Assembly (NCBI GenBank): GCA_017453505.1
Contig: JAFTEU010000032.1
Location: 1-38,324, forward strand
Direction: 5' to 3'
Source of the DNA: Muribaculaceae bacterium
Lineage (GTDB): Bacteria > Bacteroidota > Bacteroidia > Bacteroidales > Muribaculaceae
Length of the DNA: 38,324 nt
Under the pieces are notes generated by a model. The model did no database searches, was not told where the DNA came from, and saw only the letters and a program-made list of their open reading frames with translations. Position numbers and translations under genes: made by a program. Positions within the stretch are counted from its first letter, which is position 1; every line of letters begins with the position of its first letter. Below, piece after piece: positions 24,813 through 34,061 of this stretch.

Positions 24813-25432
24813 TCCACCACGATTGTATTGCCCTCGATGCTGACGGACACACGGTCGAACATATTCAAGCGCTCAACGACACTGTTCAAGTCCTCGCCTG
24901 GATGTAACTCGAAGTAGAAACGCAGGTCACGAGCCTCCTCGTTGCGGAACTCGACGCTCTTACCATAGCGGGAAGCAATATTGTCCAGCATTTGTTCAAG
25001 CGGCTGGTTGTCATACACGACGGGGGCTACCACTTCTTCTACGGTATCGGCCACGCCAAGGCGAGGCCCTACTGCCGACTCAGCCTGCGTTGTTGTAACA
25101 ATACTCTGGGCAGTTTCTTCGGCTTTATCAATGGGATTGTTGCGAACAGCCTGGATAGCGGCGTAGGTGAAAGCCGAGAGCATGAGCACACCAATAAACA
25201 TGGCGGCGACCTTGAGCCAGCGGCGGTTTTTCACTGGAGCGAAATGTTCTCTCTCGAAGCGTTGCCACTCGGCATCGACATCGGGCTCGGGAATGTCGGT
25301 CATGGCTCGCTTGGCTGTGGCCAATTGTTCTTGCATTTCGTCATCGAGCATGGTGGCCAGCTGCTCGTCGGCATAATTCTCGGGATGCTCGTGCATGTCG
25401 AGCAGACGGTTGATGTTATCGTTCTGTTCCAT
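24809..25432 (-). CDS. Compact FecR-like anti-sigma factor
   Basis: A 207-residue inner-membrane protein: cytoplasmic N-terminus of about 75 residues (would bind sigma), one membrane helix at about 76-95 (VAAMFIGVLMLSAFTYAAI) and a periplasmic part. The last 70 residues (YDNQPLEQMLDNIASRYGKSVEF through SIEGNTIVVE) match the STN-like DUF4974 end of Bacteroidetes FecR proteins. The central FecR domain normally between helix and DUF4974 is missing, so the protein is about 100 residues shorter than usual. It lies 5 bases after the sigma gene and overlaps the receptor start by 4. Confidence 0.8.
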   Translation of the reverse strand: MEQNDNINRLLDMHEHPENYADEQLATMLDDEMQEQLATAKRAMTDIPEPDVDAEWQRFEREHFAPVKNRRWLKVAAMFIGVLMLSAFTYAAIQAVRNNPIDKAEETAQSIVTTTQAESAVGPRLGVADTVEEVVAPVVYDNQPLEQMLDNIASRYGKSVEFRNEEARDLRFYFELHPGEDLNSVVERLNMFDRVSVSIEGNTIVVE

Positions 25433-25437
25433 AACGT

Positions 25438-25935
25438 CTATTGTTTTGTGTTGTTGAAGTAAGCGTTGATTTTCTCCAATGACTGTGACAAGTGGTGATG
25501 GACCGTCACGCGGCTCACGCCCACGACATCGGCAACCTGCTGGCAGGTCATGTCGTGCAGGTAGCGCAGGGTGAAGATGCGACGCGACAGCGGCGGCAGA
25601 CCTTTGTTGATGTAATCCCGCAACTCATTGAGCATGAGGGAATCGTCAGGGCCATCGGAAAGCGGCTCGGCCTTGTTCGAATAGAGCCTGATGAAGCGTT
25701 CCCGCATGTGCTTGTGGCGGATCACATTGATACAACTGTTGCGCACACACGTCAGCAGGAAGCCGCGTGCATTGTCGCTGCGGATGGCCATTCCGCCGTC
25801 GAGCAGCGAGGCAAAGACATCGCTCACGACATCCTTGCTCTCGTCCTCGTCGTAGAGTAACGACATCGCCAGACGGAACATCGCCGCGTAATGCGTCTTG
25901 AACAGTATTTCCAATTCACTTGTTGTCATAGTCAT
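25438..25935 (-). CDS. ECF sigma factor of a cell-surface signalling operon
   Basis: A 165-residue ECF sigma. Region 2 at about 8-75 (FKTHYAAMFRLAMSLLYDED, VSDVFASLL, then GFLLTCVRNSCINVIRH) and region 4 at about 105-160 (LPPLSRRIFTLRYLHDMTCQ, then VADVVGVSRVTVHHHLSQSL, helix-turn-helix). It resembles the Bacteroidetes FecI-like group paired with FecR and SusC/STN receptors. It should be released or activated when the receptor signals through the FecR-like protein, and drive receptor expression. Two ATGs (MTMTT) are possible starts. It is only distantly related to the two other ECF factors in this window. Confidence 0.9.
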   Translation of the reverse strand: MTMTTSELEILFKTHYAAMFRLAMSLLYDEDESKDVVSDVFASLLDGGMAIRSDNARGFLLTCVRNSCINVIRHKHMRERFIRLYSNKAEPLSDGPDDSLMLNELRDYINKGLPPLSRRIFTLRYLHDMTCQQVADVVGVSRVTVHHHLSQSLEKINAYFNNTKQ

Positions 25936-25952
25936 GGGTCAATTACACTTGA

Positions 25953-25981
25953 TAGACGTTTCAGGACGTGGAAATGTAAAC
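25953..25981 (-). promoter_or_regulatory. Possible ECF-type promoter of the signalling operon
   Basis: The minus strand reads GTTTACATTTCC (25981-25970), then 11 bases, then CGTCTA (25958-25953). The -10 matches those proposed for the other two ECF genes; the -35 is only loosely similar. It would give a leader of under 20 nucleotides. Confidence 0.35.
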
Positions 25982-26001
25982 CCGTTTTCACAGTTTTCTT
26001 A

Positions 26002-26009
26002 CAAAGGTA
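26002..26009 (-). promoter_or_regulatory. Candidate -7 box (TACCTTTG) of the signalling operon
   Basis: TACCTTTG on the minus strand, about 65 bases before the sigma start. A TTG is 23 bases upstream, slightly too far. Confidence 0.5.
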
Positions 26010-26072
26010 GCTTGTTTTCTTCACATACGAGCCAATGGCTCGCACTACTTAACAACACGGACGAAGGGCGGA

Positions 26073-26122
26073 GCCGAGAGAAATGGCAAGAAAAAGGTGT
26101 TTTTCTTGCCATTTCTCTCGGC
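26073..26122. promoter_or_regulatory. Perfect 23-bp inverted repeat overlapping a promoter
   Basis: The left arm 26073-26095 (begins GCCGAGAGAAATGG, ends AAAAA) and right arm 26100-26122 (begins TTTTTCTTGCC, ends CTCGGC) are exact reverse complements around a 4-base loop GGTG. The right arm contains the -33 TTG of the exporter promoter. It is an operator or structured DNA candidate; the loop-to-promoter placement argues against a simple terminator for the exporter gene. Confidence 0.75.
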
Positions 26123-26136
26123 TTGCACTACCTTTG
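26106..26136 (+). promoter_or_regulatory. Promoter of the ABC exporter gene
   Basis: TTG (26106-26108), 20 bases, then TACCTTTG (26129-26136). The ATG begins 5 bases after the -7 box, so the transcript would be leaderless or nearly so. Confidence 0.65.
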
Positions 26137-26141
26137 CGGTT

Positions 26142-27964
<1,823 letters not shown>

Positions 27965-27968
<4 letters not shown>

Positions 27969-28018
27969 ATATTCTAGATTATCTAGATTAACTAGATTAA
28001 CTAGAGTGTCTAGAAAAA
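27965..28018. repeat. Six-unit CTAGAnnnn array (9-bp period), copy 1
   Basis: CTAG starts at 27965, 27974, 27983, 27992, 28001 and 28010, exactly 9 bases apart, each followed by A. Units: CTAGATATT, CTAGATTAT, CTAGATTAA (twice), CTAGAGTGT, CTAGAAAAA. The first unit contains the exporter stop codon; the last ends 10 bases before the candidate ECF promoter of the sigma gene at 28091. Confidence 0.9.
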
Positions 28019-28028
28019 AATATTATTT

Positions 28029-28059
28029 GTGTAGTTTTTCAGTTCCCACCTGCGTCTAA
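28029..28059 (+). promoter_or_regulatory. Candidate ECF-type promoter of the second ECF module
   Basis: GTGTAGTTTTTC (28029-28040), 11 bases, then GCGTCTAA (28052-28059), 31 bases before the sigma ATG. It closely parallels GTGTAACTTTTT and GCGACTAA at 5856-5827 upstream of the paralogous sigma. Confidence 0.5.
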
Positions 28060-28090
28060 CGGGCAAATAATAACTGATTCAGTAAGGACA

Positions 28091-28564
28091 ATGGAACTTA
28101 ACGAAGCCAACTTTGCGCGCATCATCCGCGAGAACAAGGGCACAATTTACACCGTGTGCTACATGTTCTCCAAGGACAAGGAGGAGGTCGATGACCTCTT
28201 CCAGGAGGCGCTCATCAAGTTGTGGCAGGGCTTTGCCTCCTTTCAGGGCAAGAGTGACTTGAAGACATGGATTTACAAGGTGACCCTGAACTCCTGTATC
28301 TCCATCGACCGCAAGAAGAAGAGCCGTAAGACTCAACCGCTCATGGAAGGCATCGACCTGTTTGACAAGAATGATGCCGACAACCGCCAGACCGACATGC
28401 TGCATGAGCGCATCCAGCGGCTTCAACCCTTCGACCGCGCCATTGTGCTGCTGTGGCTCGAGAACATGAGCTATGACGAGATTGCCCAGATCGTGGGCAT
28501 CAACGTCAAGAATGTGTCGGTGCGCCTCTACCGCATCAAGGAACAACTCAAACAGATGAACTAA
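28091..28564 (+). CDS. ECF RNA polymerase sigma factor (paralogue of 5310)
   Basis: A 157-residue ECF sigma: region 2 about 15-85 (KEEVDDLFQEALIKLWQGF, then TWIYKVTLNSC) and region 4 about 100-155 (FDRAIVLLWLENMSYDEIAQ, then IVGINVKNVSVRLYRIKEQL). It matches the sigma at 5310 in length and in most region-2 and region-4 blocks. It is followed after 15 bases by a membrane partner and preceded by a candidate autoregulatory ECF promoter and the CTAGA array. Confidence 0.9.
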   Translation: MELNEANFARIIRENKGTIYTVCYMFSKDKEEVDDLFQEALIKLWQGFASFQGKSDLKTWIYKVTLNSCISIDRKKKSRKTQPLMEGIDLFDKNDADNRQTDMLHERIQRLQPFDRAIVLLWLENMSYDEIAQIVGINVKNVSVRLYRIKEQLKQMN

Positions 28565-28579
28565 AACTACACAACCAAT

Positions 28580-29200
28580 ATGGAAGACAACATTAACAAC
28601 TTCAACGAGATTGAACTCGATGACCTGCGCCGCCAAATCAATGATCTCAAACAAAAAGTTGATCAGCAGGGCCGGCTCAACGAGGATCTGGTAAAAAAGG
28701 CTATTCAGGGCAAGATGAGGGGGCTGCATCACAGCCTGCTCATCTACTGCTTGGTCGTTGGTCTTTTTGTGCCATTTATGATTTGGGACTTCATTGAATC
28801 AGGATTTTCTTGGGCATTCATCATCTTCACAATCCTGATATTTGCGTGCTCATTCATCGCGGAGTATTTTATTAACCAGATGAAAATCAGCAATATGGGG
28901 GAGGACCTTGTAGAGACTGCCCGCAAACTGTTGCAGATGAAGAAAAACCGCAAGACCCAATTGGCTGTCGGCTTCTGTGCCATCGCCATCTGGATTCCAT
29001 GGTACATCTATGAGATTTACAAGAACATCGTTTCTCAGGTTGCCCCAGAGTCAGTCACCTTCTTCTTGACGTGCGTCATCATTGGCATGGTCATCGGTGG
29101 AGCCATCGGGCTTGCCATCGGCTTGACATTCTACCGCCGGCTGCAACGCACCAACGACGAGATGATCGACCAGATTAACGAGCTAACCCGCGAGCAATAA
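28580..29200 (+). CDS. Four-helix membrane protein, probable ECF partner (paralogue of 4683)
   Basis: A 206-residue protein: coiled soluble N-terminus of about 45 residues (FNEIELDDLRRQINDLKQKV), membrane segments near 50-68, 75-95, 125-142 and 155-182 (last one Gly/Ile rich: IIGMVIGGAIGLAIG), and a charged C-terminal helix (RTNDEMIDQINELTREQ). It has the architecture and 15-bp sigma spacing of the pair near 5 kb. Probably it tethers or controls the sigma factor in response to a membrane or envelope cue; this is inference, since no known anti-sigma domain is seen. Confidence 0.7.
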   Translation: MEDNINNFNEIELDDLRRQINDLKQKVDQQGRLNEDLVKKAIQGKMRGLHHSLLIYCLVVGLFVPFMIWDFIESGFSWAFIIFTILIFACSFIAEYFINQMKISNMGEDLVETARKLLQMKKNRKTQLAVGFCAIAIWIPWYIYEIYKNIVSQVAPESVTFFLTCVIIGMVIGGAIGLAIGLTFYRRLQRTNDEMIDQINELTREQ

Positions 29201-29283
29201 TCACACCACGCGCCATTGTTACACTTTTTTGACAAAAGAGTCATTAATTGTCCTATCAAAGAGATATTTTGCAGAAAATAGTA

Positions 29284-29291
29284 TATCTTTG
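29284..29291 (+). promoter_or_regulatory. Candidate -7 box (TATCTTTG) for the M16 peptidase
   Basis: TATCTTTG, about 115 bases before the ATG at 29406, giving a long AT-rich leader. No TTG at the usual distance. Confidence 0.5.
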
Positions 29292-29405
29292 CAGGTTAGT
29301 TTGTTTGAATTCCCCATCGTTTGCAACCAAATGGTGATTTAAAGAGTCTGATAATAACAAAGAACAACTGTATAACTAACTATTTTATAAAACATTTTTT
29401 ATCAC

Positions 29406-32240
29406 ATGAAGATGAAGAAAATCTTTGCTGCAATGTTCATGATGCTCATGGCATTCAGCGTAAACGTGACCAAGGCACAATCGATGGGCCCAATGCCCGT
29501 TGACGATGCGGTACGCGTCGGCAAGTTGGATTGCGGATTGACCTACTACATCCGCCACAACGACTATCCCGAGCACCGTGTGAACTTCTACATCGCCCAG
29601 CGCGTGGGCTCCATCCAGGAGGAAGAGAGCCAGCGCGGTCTTGCCCACTTCCTGGAGCACATGGCCTTCAACGGCAGTGAGCACTTCAACGGCGAGGGAA
29701 AGAGCATTATCGACTATACCCGTTCGCTGGGTGTAGCCTTCGGTAAGGACTTGAATGCCTATACCAGCATTGCCGAGACCGTCTATAACATCAACGACGT
29801 GCCCAGCACCCGCCAGAGCGCTATCGACTCCTGTCTGCTCATCCTCAAGGACTGGAGCAACGGACTGCTGCTCACCGACGAGGAGATCGACAAGGAGCGT
29901 GGCGTCATCCACGAGGAGTGGCGTCTGCGCCGCAGCGCCCAGCAGCGCATGCTCGAGAACCAGCTCGAGACACTGTACCCGGGTTCGAAGTATGGCAAGC
30001 GCATGCCCATCGGTCTGATGGAAATCGTGGACAACTTCCCCTATCAGGTGCTGCGCGACTACTACCACAAGTGGTATCGTCCCGACAACCAGGCTCTGGT
30101 CATCGTGGGTGACGTAGATGTGGATCACATCGAGGCCCAGATCAAAGAGCTCTTCAAGGACATGCCCGCCCCCGACCCCAATGCAGCCCAGGTGGTTGAC
30201 GAGCCCGTGCCCGACAACGAGCAACCCATCATCGTCATCGACAAGGACAAGGAGCAGCAGTACAGCCAGGTAACCGTGATGTTCAAGCACCCGACCATGC
30301 CCAAGGAGATGAAGAGCGACATGTCTTATCTCGTGCTGGACTATGCCAAGGATATGATGAGCAGCATGCTCAACGAGCGCCTGTCCGAGAAAGCTCAGGA
30401 GGCCGACTGCCCCTACCTGCAGGCTTATGCCTACGACGGCAACTACCTGTTTGCCAACACCGTTGATGCCTTCACCCTGGGCATCATGCCCAAGGAGGGT
30501 CAGACCGAGGCTGCCACTCAAGCTGTTGTCACTGAGGCCATGCGTGCTGCCAAGCACGGCTTCACCGCTACCGAGTATGAGCGCGCCAAGGAAGAGTATA
30601 TCAGCCGCCTCGAGAAGCAGTACAACGAGCGCAACAAGATCCCCAACGCACGTCTTGCTGCCCAGTACTACCGCAACTACCTCGACAACGAGCCCATGCC
30701 CTCGATCGAGCAGGAGTACCAGATCATGAACATGATTGCCCCCCAGCTGCCCGTTGACATCATCAACCAGATGTTGCCCGGTCTCATCAGCACCGATGGC
30801 AAGAACCTCGTTGTGATGAACTTCAACCAGGAGAAGGACGGTGCCGTTTATCCCACCCCCGAGGGTCTGAAGGCCGCCGTTGATAACGGCTTGAACGCCC
30901 AGGTCGAGGCATTTGTTGACAACGTGAAGCAGGAGCCCCTCATCACCAAGCTGCCCAAGAAGGGTAAAATCAAGAAAGAGAGCTACAACAGCCAGTTTGA
31001 CTACAAGGAACTCGAACTGAGCAATGGCGCACGCGTCATCCTCAAGAAGACCGACTTCAAGGAGAACGAGATCCGCATGACCGCACGTGCCCGCGGTGGT
31101 CAGTCGCTCTATGATGAGAAGGATTGGGCCAACACCGGACTGCTGTCCTATATCACCATGATGAGCGGTAAGGGCAACTTCTCATTCACCGAACTGCAGA
31201 AGGCTACCGCTGGCAAGCAGGCTAGCGCAGCTCTGAGCATGAATCCATATACCGATGTCGTTAGCGGCCAATCGACCGTAAAGGATCTGGAGACCATGTT
31301 CCAGCTCACTTACCTCACCTTCACCGACATCCGCAAGGACGAGAAGAGCTACGGCCAGTTGATGAGCCAGCTCGAGACCATGCTCAAGAACCAGGGCCTC
31401 ACCCCCGAGTCGGCCTTCAGTGACTCGGTAGAGTACACCCTCAACAACCATGACTGGCGCAGCAAGCCCTTCCATGTAGAAGACCTGCAGAACGTGAACT
31501 ATGACCGCGTGCTCCAGATTGCCAAGGAGCGCACGGCCAATGCCGCCAACTACACCTTCTTCTTTGTGGGCAACTTTGACGAGGCTGTGATCCGTCCGCT
31601 CATCGAGCAATACATCGCCAGCCTGCCCGGCAAGAAGGGTAAACTGAGCAACTGGGTGAACAACGACACCCACCCCGAGGGCGAGGTACTCAACCACTTC
31701 ACCCGCAAGATGGAGACTCCCAAGGCTAATGCCCAGATCTACTGGTATGACACCAAGACTCCTTATAGTCTCGAGAACGACATCAAGGCCAGCATGCTGG
31801 GTCAGGTACTGAGCAAGATCTACCTGCAGAAGATCCGTGAGGATGCCAGCGCCGCCTACTCGGCTGGTGCCCATGGCTACTCCACCATCAACGGTGACCG
31901 TCCCTTCACTGTAGTGATGGCCAATTGCCCGATGAAGCCCGAGATGAGCGACGTTGCCCTCAAGATCATGAACGAGGAGATCGTTGAGGCCTGCAAGAAC
32001 ATCGACGCTACCACCCTCAAGGAGATCAAGGAGCTCATGATCAAGGACCACAACACCGAGATCAAGGAGAATGGTTACTGGATGCAGACGCTGATCTCCT
32101 ACGTTGGCCGTGGCCTCGACGACCACACCGGCTATGAGCAGATCGTCAATGCCCAGACTCCCGAGACCATCGCTGCCTTTGCCCGCCAGATGTTGGCCGC
32201 AGGCAACAAGGTAGAGGTTGTCATGCTCCCCGAGGAGTAA
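29406..32240 (+). CDS. M16 family zinc metallopeptidase (two-domain, PqqL-like)
   Basis: A 944-residue exported peptidase. A signal peptide covers residues 1-25 (FAAMFMMLMAFSVNVTKA). The inverted zinc motif HxxEH is H81-FLE-H85, with the third ligand in the downstream ERGVIHEEW block (about 164-172). A second, inactive-type M16 domain starts near residue 535 (ELSNGARVILKKTDF). Length and two-domain layout match PqqL/insulinase-like bacterial M16B proteins, which degrade peptides in the periplasm or at the surface. Codon use is strongly biased, suggesting high expression. It stands alone, with a terminator at 32278. Confidence 0.92.
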   Translation: MKMKKIFAAMFMMLMAFSVNVTKAQSMGPMPVDDAVRVGKLDCGLTYYIRHNDYPEHRVNFYIAQRVGSIQEEESQRGLAHFLEHMAFNGSEHFNGEGKSIIDYTRSLGVAFGKDLNAYTSIAETVYNINDVPSTRQSAIDSCLLILKDWSNGLLLTDEEIDKERGVIHEEWRLRRSAQQRMLENQLETLYPGSKYGKRMPIGLMEIVDNFPYQVLRDYYHKWYRPDNQALVIVGDVDVDHIEAQIKELFKDMPAPDPNAAQVVDEPVPDNEQPIIVIDKDKEQQYSQVTVMFKHPTMPKEMKSDMSYLVLDYAKDMMSSMLNERLSEKAQEADCPYLQAYAYDGNYLFANTVDAFTLGIMPKEGQTEAATQAVVTEAMRAAKHGFTATEYERAKEEYISRLEKQYNERNKIPNARLAAQYYRNYLDNEPMPSIEQEYQIMNMIAPQLPVDIINQMLPGLISTDGKNLVVMNFNQEKDGAVYPTPEGLKAAVDNGLNAQVEAFVDNVKQEPLITKLPKKGKIKKESYNSQFDYKELELSNGARVILKKTDFKENEIRMTARARGGQSLYDEKDWANTGLLSYITMMSGKGNFSFTELQKATAGKQASAALSMNPYTDVVSGQSTVKDLETMFQLTYLTFTDIRKDEKSYGQLMSQLETMLKNQGLTPESAFSDSVEYTLNNHDWRSKPFHVEDLQNVNYDRVLQIAKERTANAANYTFFFVGNFDEAVIRPLIEQYIASLPGKKGKLSNWVNNDTHPEGEVLNHFTRKMETPKANAQIYWYDTKTPYSLENDIKASMLGQVLSKIYLQKIREDASAAYSAGAHGYSTINGDRPFTVVMANCPMKPEMSDVALKIMNEEIVEACKNIDATTLKEIKELMIKDHNTEIKENGYWMQTLISYVGRGLDDHTGYEQIVNAQTPETIAAFARQMLAAGNKVEVVMLPEE

Positions 32241-32277
32241 TCCAGACCCAAAGTGCCACCAGGCACTAGCTACCACA

Positions 32278-32318
32278 GTAACCGAGGGTTTGCAACCGCA
32301 ATCCTCGGTTACCTTTTT
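32278..32318 (+). terminator. Terminator of the M16 peptidase gene
   Basis: GTAACCGAGG (32278-32287) pairs perfectly with CCTCGGTTAC (32303-32312), followed by CTTTTTAT. A smaller hairpin GTGCC/GGCAC lies upstream at 32253-32266. Confidence 0.85.
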
Positions 32319-32332
32319 ATCTACAGTGCACT

Positions 32333-32386
32333 CTAGATGCACTAGAGCATCTAGATCGTCTAGAATATCTGGAATTTCTAGAAAAA
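32333..32386. repeat. Six-unit CTAGAnnnn array (9-bp period), copy 2
   Basis: Units start at 32333, 32342, 32351, 32360, 32369 and 32378, exactly 9 bases apart: CTAGATGCA, CTAGAGCAT, CTAGATCGT, CTAGAATAT, CTGGAATTT (one deviation) and CTAGAAAAA. The array ends 4 bases before the rbfA -7 box and so occupies the -33 region. Confidence 0.9.
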
Positions 32387-32390
32387 GTTG

Positions 32391-32398
32391 TACCTTTG
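32391..32398 (+). promoter_or_regulatory. Candidate -7 box (TACCTTTG) for rbfA
   Basis: TACCTTTG, 31 bases before the rbfA ATG. No TTG lies at -33; that position is taken by the CTAGA array. Confidence 0.6.
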
Positions 32399-32429
32399 CA
32401 GCCGCAAAACAATAGATAATCAATAAATA

Positions 32430-32801
32430 ATGGATACTACAAGACAACAGAAAATCAGCCGCCTGGTGCAGAAGGAACTCAGCGAGATCTTCCGCCGCGA
32501 GACCGCCAAGACACGAGGCACCCTGGTCACCGTGAGCAGCGTTCGCGTGTCGCCCGACCTGAGTGTGGCTAACGTGCGCTTGAGCATCTTCCCCAGCGAG
32601 AATGCCCAGGCCATCATGGACAACATCAACCAGAACGAACGCGGCATCCGCCACCAGCTCGCCCAGCAGACGCGTTACCAGCTGCGCCGCTGCCCCGAGC
32701 TCAAGTTCCACATCGACGACTCCCTGGACTACATCGACCACATCGATGAACTCCTCGCCAAGGACAAGAAATCCGAGAGCTCCGAGAACTCTGAGAACTA
32801 A
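32430..32801 (+). CDS. rbfA: Ribosome-binding factor A
   Basis: A 123-residue protein with the RbfA fold: QQKISRLVQKELSEIFRRE at the N-terminus, then VSSVRVSPDLSVANVRLSIF, RGIRHQLAQQTRYQLRRCPEL and the closing FHIDDSLDYIDHIDELL. RbfA is a KH-type protein that binds the 30S subunit during 16S rRNA 5'-end maturation and cold adaptation. Length is typical, with a short charged tail. The permease gene begins 2 bases after its stop, a gene order I recall as common in Bacteroidales. Its promoter is fronted by the second CTAGA array. Confidence 0.92.
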   Translation: MDTTRQQKISRLVQKELSEIFRRETAKTRGTLVTVSSVRVSPDLSVANVRLSIFPSENAQAIMDNINQNERGIRHQLAQQTRYQLRRCPELKFHIDDSLDYIDHIDELLAKDKKSESSENSEN

Positions 32802-32803
32802 CC

Positions 32804-34030
32804 ATGAGCCTTCCGTTGAAGATAGCGTGGCGCTACCTGGTGTCCAAGAAGGGGCATCAGGCAGTGAACATCATCTCGATAGTCGCCGTGTGCGGTGTCG
32901 TGGTGGCCACGGCCGCACTCATCTGTGTGCTGAGCGTGTTCAACGGATTCCGTGGGCTCATCATGGGCAAGCTGGCCATGCTTGACCCGCAGGTGGCCAT
33001 CACTGCGGCTATGGGCAAGACCATCAACGATGCCGACAGTGTCATTGATGCCATCAGTGCCATTCCGGGGGTGGAACGCGCTGTCCCCGTCATCGAGGAC
33101 CAGGCACTGGCCATTTACGCCCAGATGCAGATGCCCGTGCGTCTCAAGGGTGTCCCCGATGACTACAACACGATGAACGACATGGACTCGGTCATCGTTG
33201 ACGGCACCTGGAAACTGCGTGACGAGGTGTCGCGCTATGCCGTGGCCGGGGCAGGGCCTGCTGTGAGGCTGATGGTGAGACCCGAATTCCTGGGCATGGT
33301 GCGGCTGTATGCGCCACAACGGCAAGGCCGTGTCAACATCGCCAACCCGATGGGTGCCTTCAGGCAGGACTCGGTGTTCGTGTCGGGTATCTTCCAGCTG
33401 CAGCAGAACAGCTATGATGCCGACCTGATCTACATTCCGCTCGACATGGCGCGCGACCTGTTCGACTATGATAGCGAGGCGACACAGGTCGAGGTGAAGC
33501 TGCAAGCCGGAGCCGATGAGCAGCAAGTGATGCGACACATCACTCAATTGCTGGGCAACAGCTACCAAGTCAAAAACCGGCTGATGCAGCAACGCGAGGC
33601 ATACCGTCTTGTCAACATCGAGAAGTGGATGGCCTTCCTGCTGCTGGCCTTCATCCTCGTGATCGCCACGTTCAACGTCATCAGCACCCTGTCGCTTCTC
33701 ATCATCGAGAAGGACGAGAGCATCGCCACACTGCGGGCACTGGGTGCCAACGACAGCCAGATCTCACGCATCTTTGTCCTGCAGGGCTGGCTCATCACCC
33801 TGGCTGGTGCCGTCACCGGTATCGTCATCGGCCTCGTGCTGTGCCTGTGCCAGCAACAATTCGGTTTGTTGCGCCTCAGTGGCGACCCAGCCAATATGAT
33901 TATCAGTGCCTATCCCGTTGAGGTGCAATGGAGTGACGTACTCGTCACCCTTGCCCTTGTAGCCGCAGTCGGCCTGCTAACCAGCATGGTTACAGCCCTG
34001 ATCATGCGCCGCCGCCTCACATCAAACTAA
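32804..34030 (+). CDS. FtsX-like ABC permease (LolC/LolE-like)
   Basis: A 408-residue permease: first helix at about 20-45 (INIISIVAVCGVVVATAALICVL shortened here in description to its core AVCGVVVATAAL), a large periplasmic domain (about 50-265), then three helices near 275-300, 320-350 and 375-400. This is the MacB/FtsX topology of the LolCE complex that hands lipoproteins from the inner membrane to LolA. The N-terminal LPLKIAWRYLVSKKG matches LolC/E proteins. The partner ATPase is not in this window. It is translationally close to rbfA (2-base gap). Its stop codon lies in a heptad array. Confidence 0.85.
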   Translation: MSLPLKIAWRYLVSKKGHQAVNIISIVAVCGVVVATAALICVLSVFNGFRGLIMGKLAMLDPQVAITAAMGKTINDADSVIDAISAIPGVERAVPVIEDQALAIYAQMQMPVRLKGVPDDYNTMNDMDSVIVDGTWKLRDEVSRYAVAGAGPAVRLMVRPEFLGMVRLYAPQRQGRVNIANPMGAFRQDSVFVSGIFQLQQNSYDADLIYIPLDMARDLFDYDSEATQVEVKLQAGADEQQVMRHITQLLGNSYQVKNRLMQQREAYRLVNIEKWMAFLLLAFILVIATFNVISTLSLLIIEKDESIATLRALGANDSQISRIFVLQGWLITLAGAVTGIVIGLVLCLCQQQFGLLRLSGDPANMIISAYPVEVQWSDVLVTLALVAAVGLLTSMVTALIMRRRLTSN

Positions 34031-34059
34031 CAACTAAAAACCAACAACTAAGAACAACA
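34025..34059. repeat. Five 7-bp repeats between the permease and MaoC-like genes
   Basis: Units AACTAAC, AACTAAA, AACCAAC, AACTAAG and AACAACA run from inside the last codons of the permease gene to 2 bases before the MaoC-like ATG. The permease stop TAA is in the first unit. Confidence 0.7.
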
Positions 34060-34061
34060 AT

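Noticed and set aside
26097-26141. Upstream GTG start for the ABC exporter
   Set aside because: It lies in the palindrome loop and upstream of the -7 box, so it would not be on the transcript from that promoter.
29385-32741. Long antisense frames (390 and 519 codons) over the M16 peptidase and rbfA
   Set aside because: Shadows caused by strong codon bias of the real genes; composition is Val/Leu/His-rich with no family motif.
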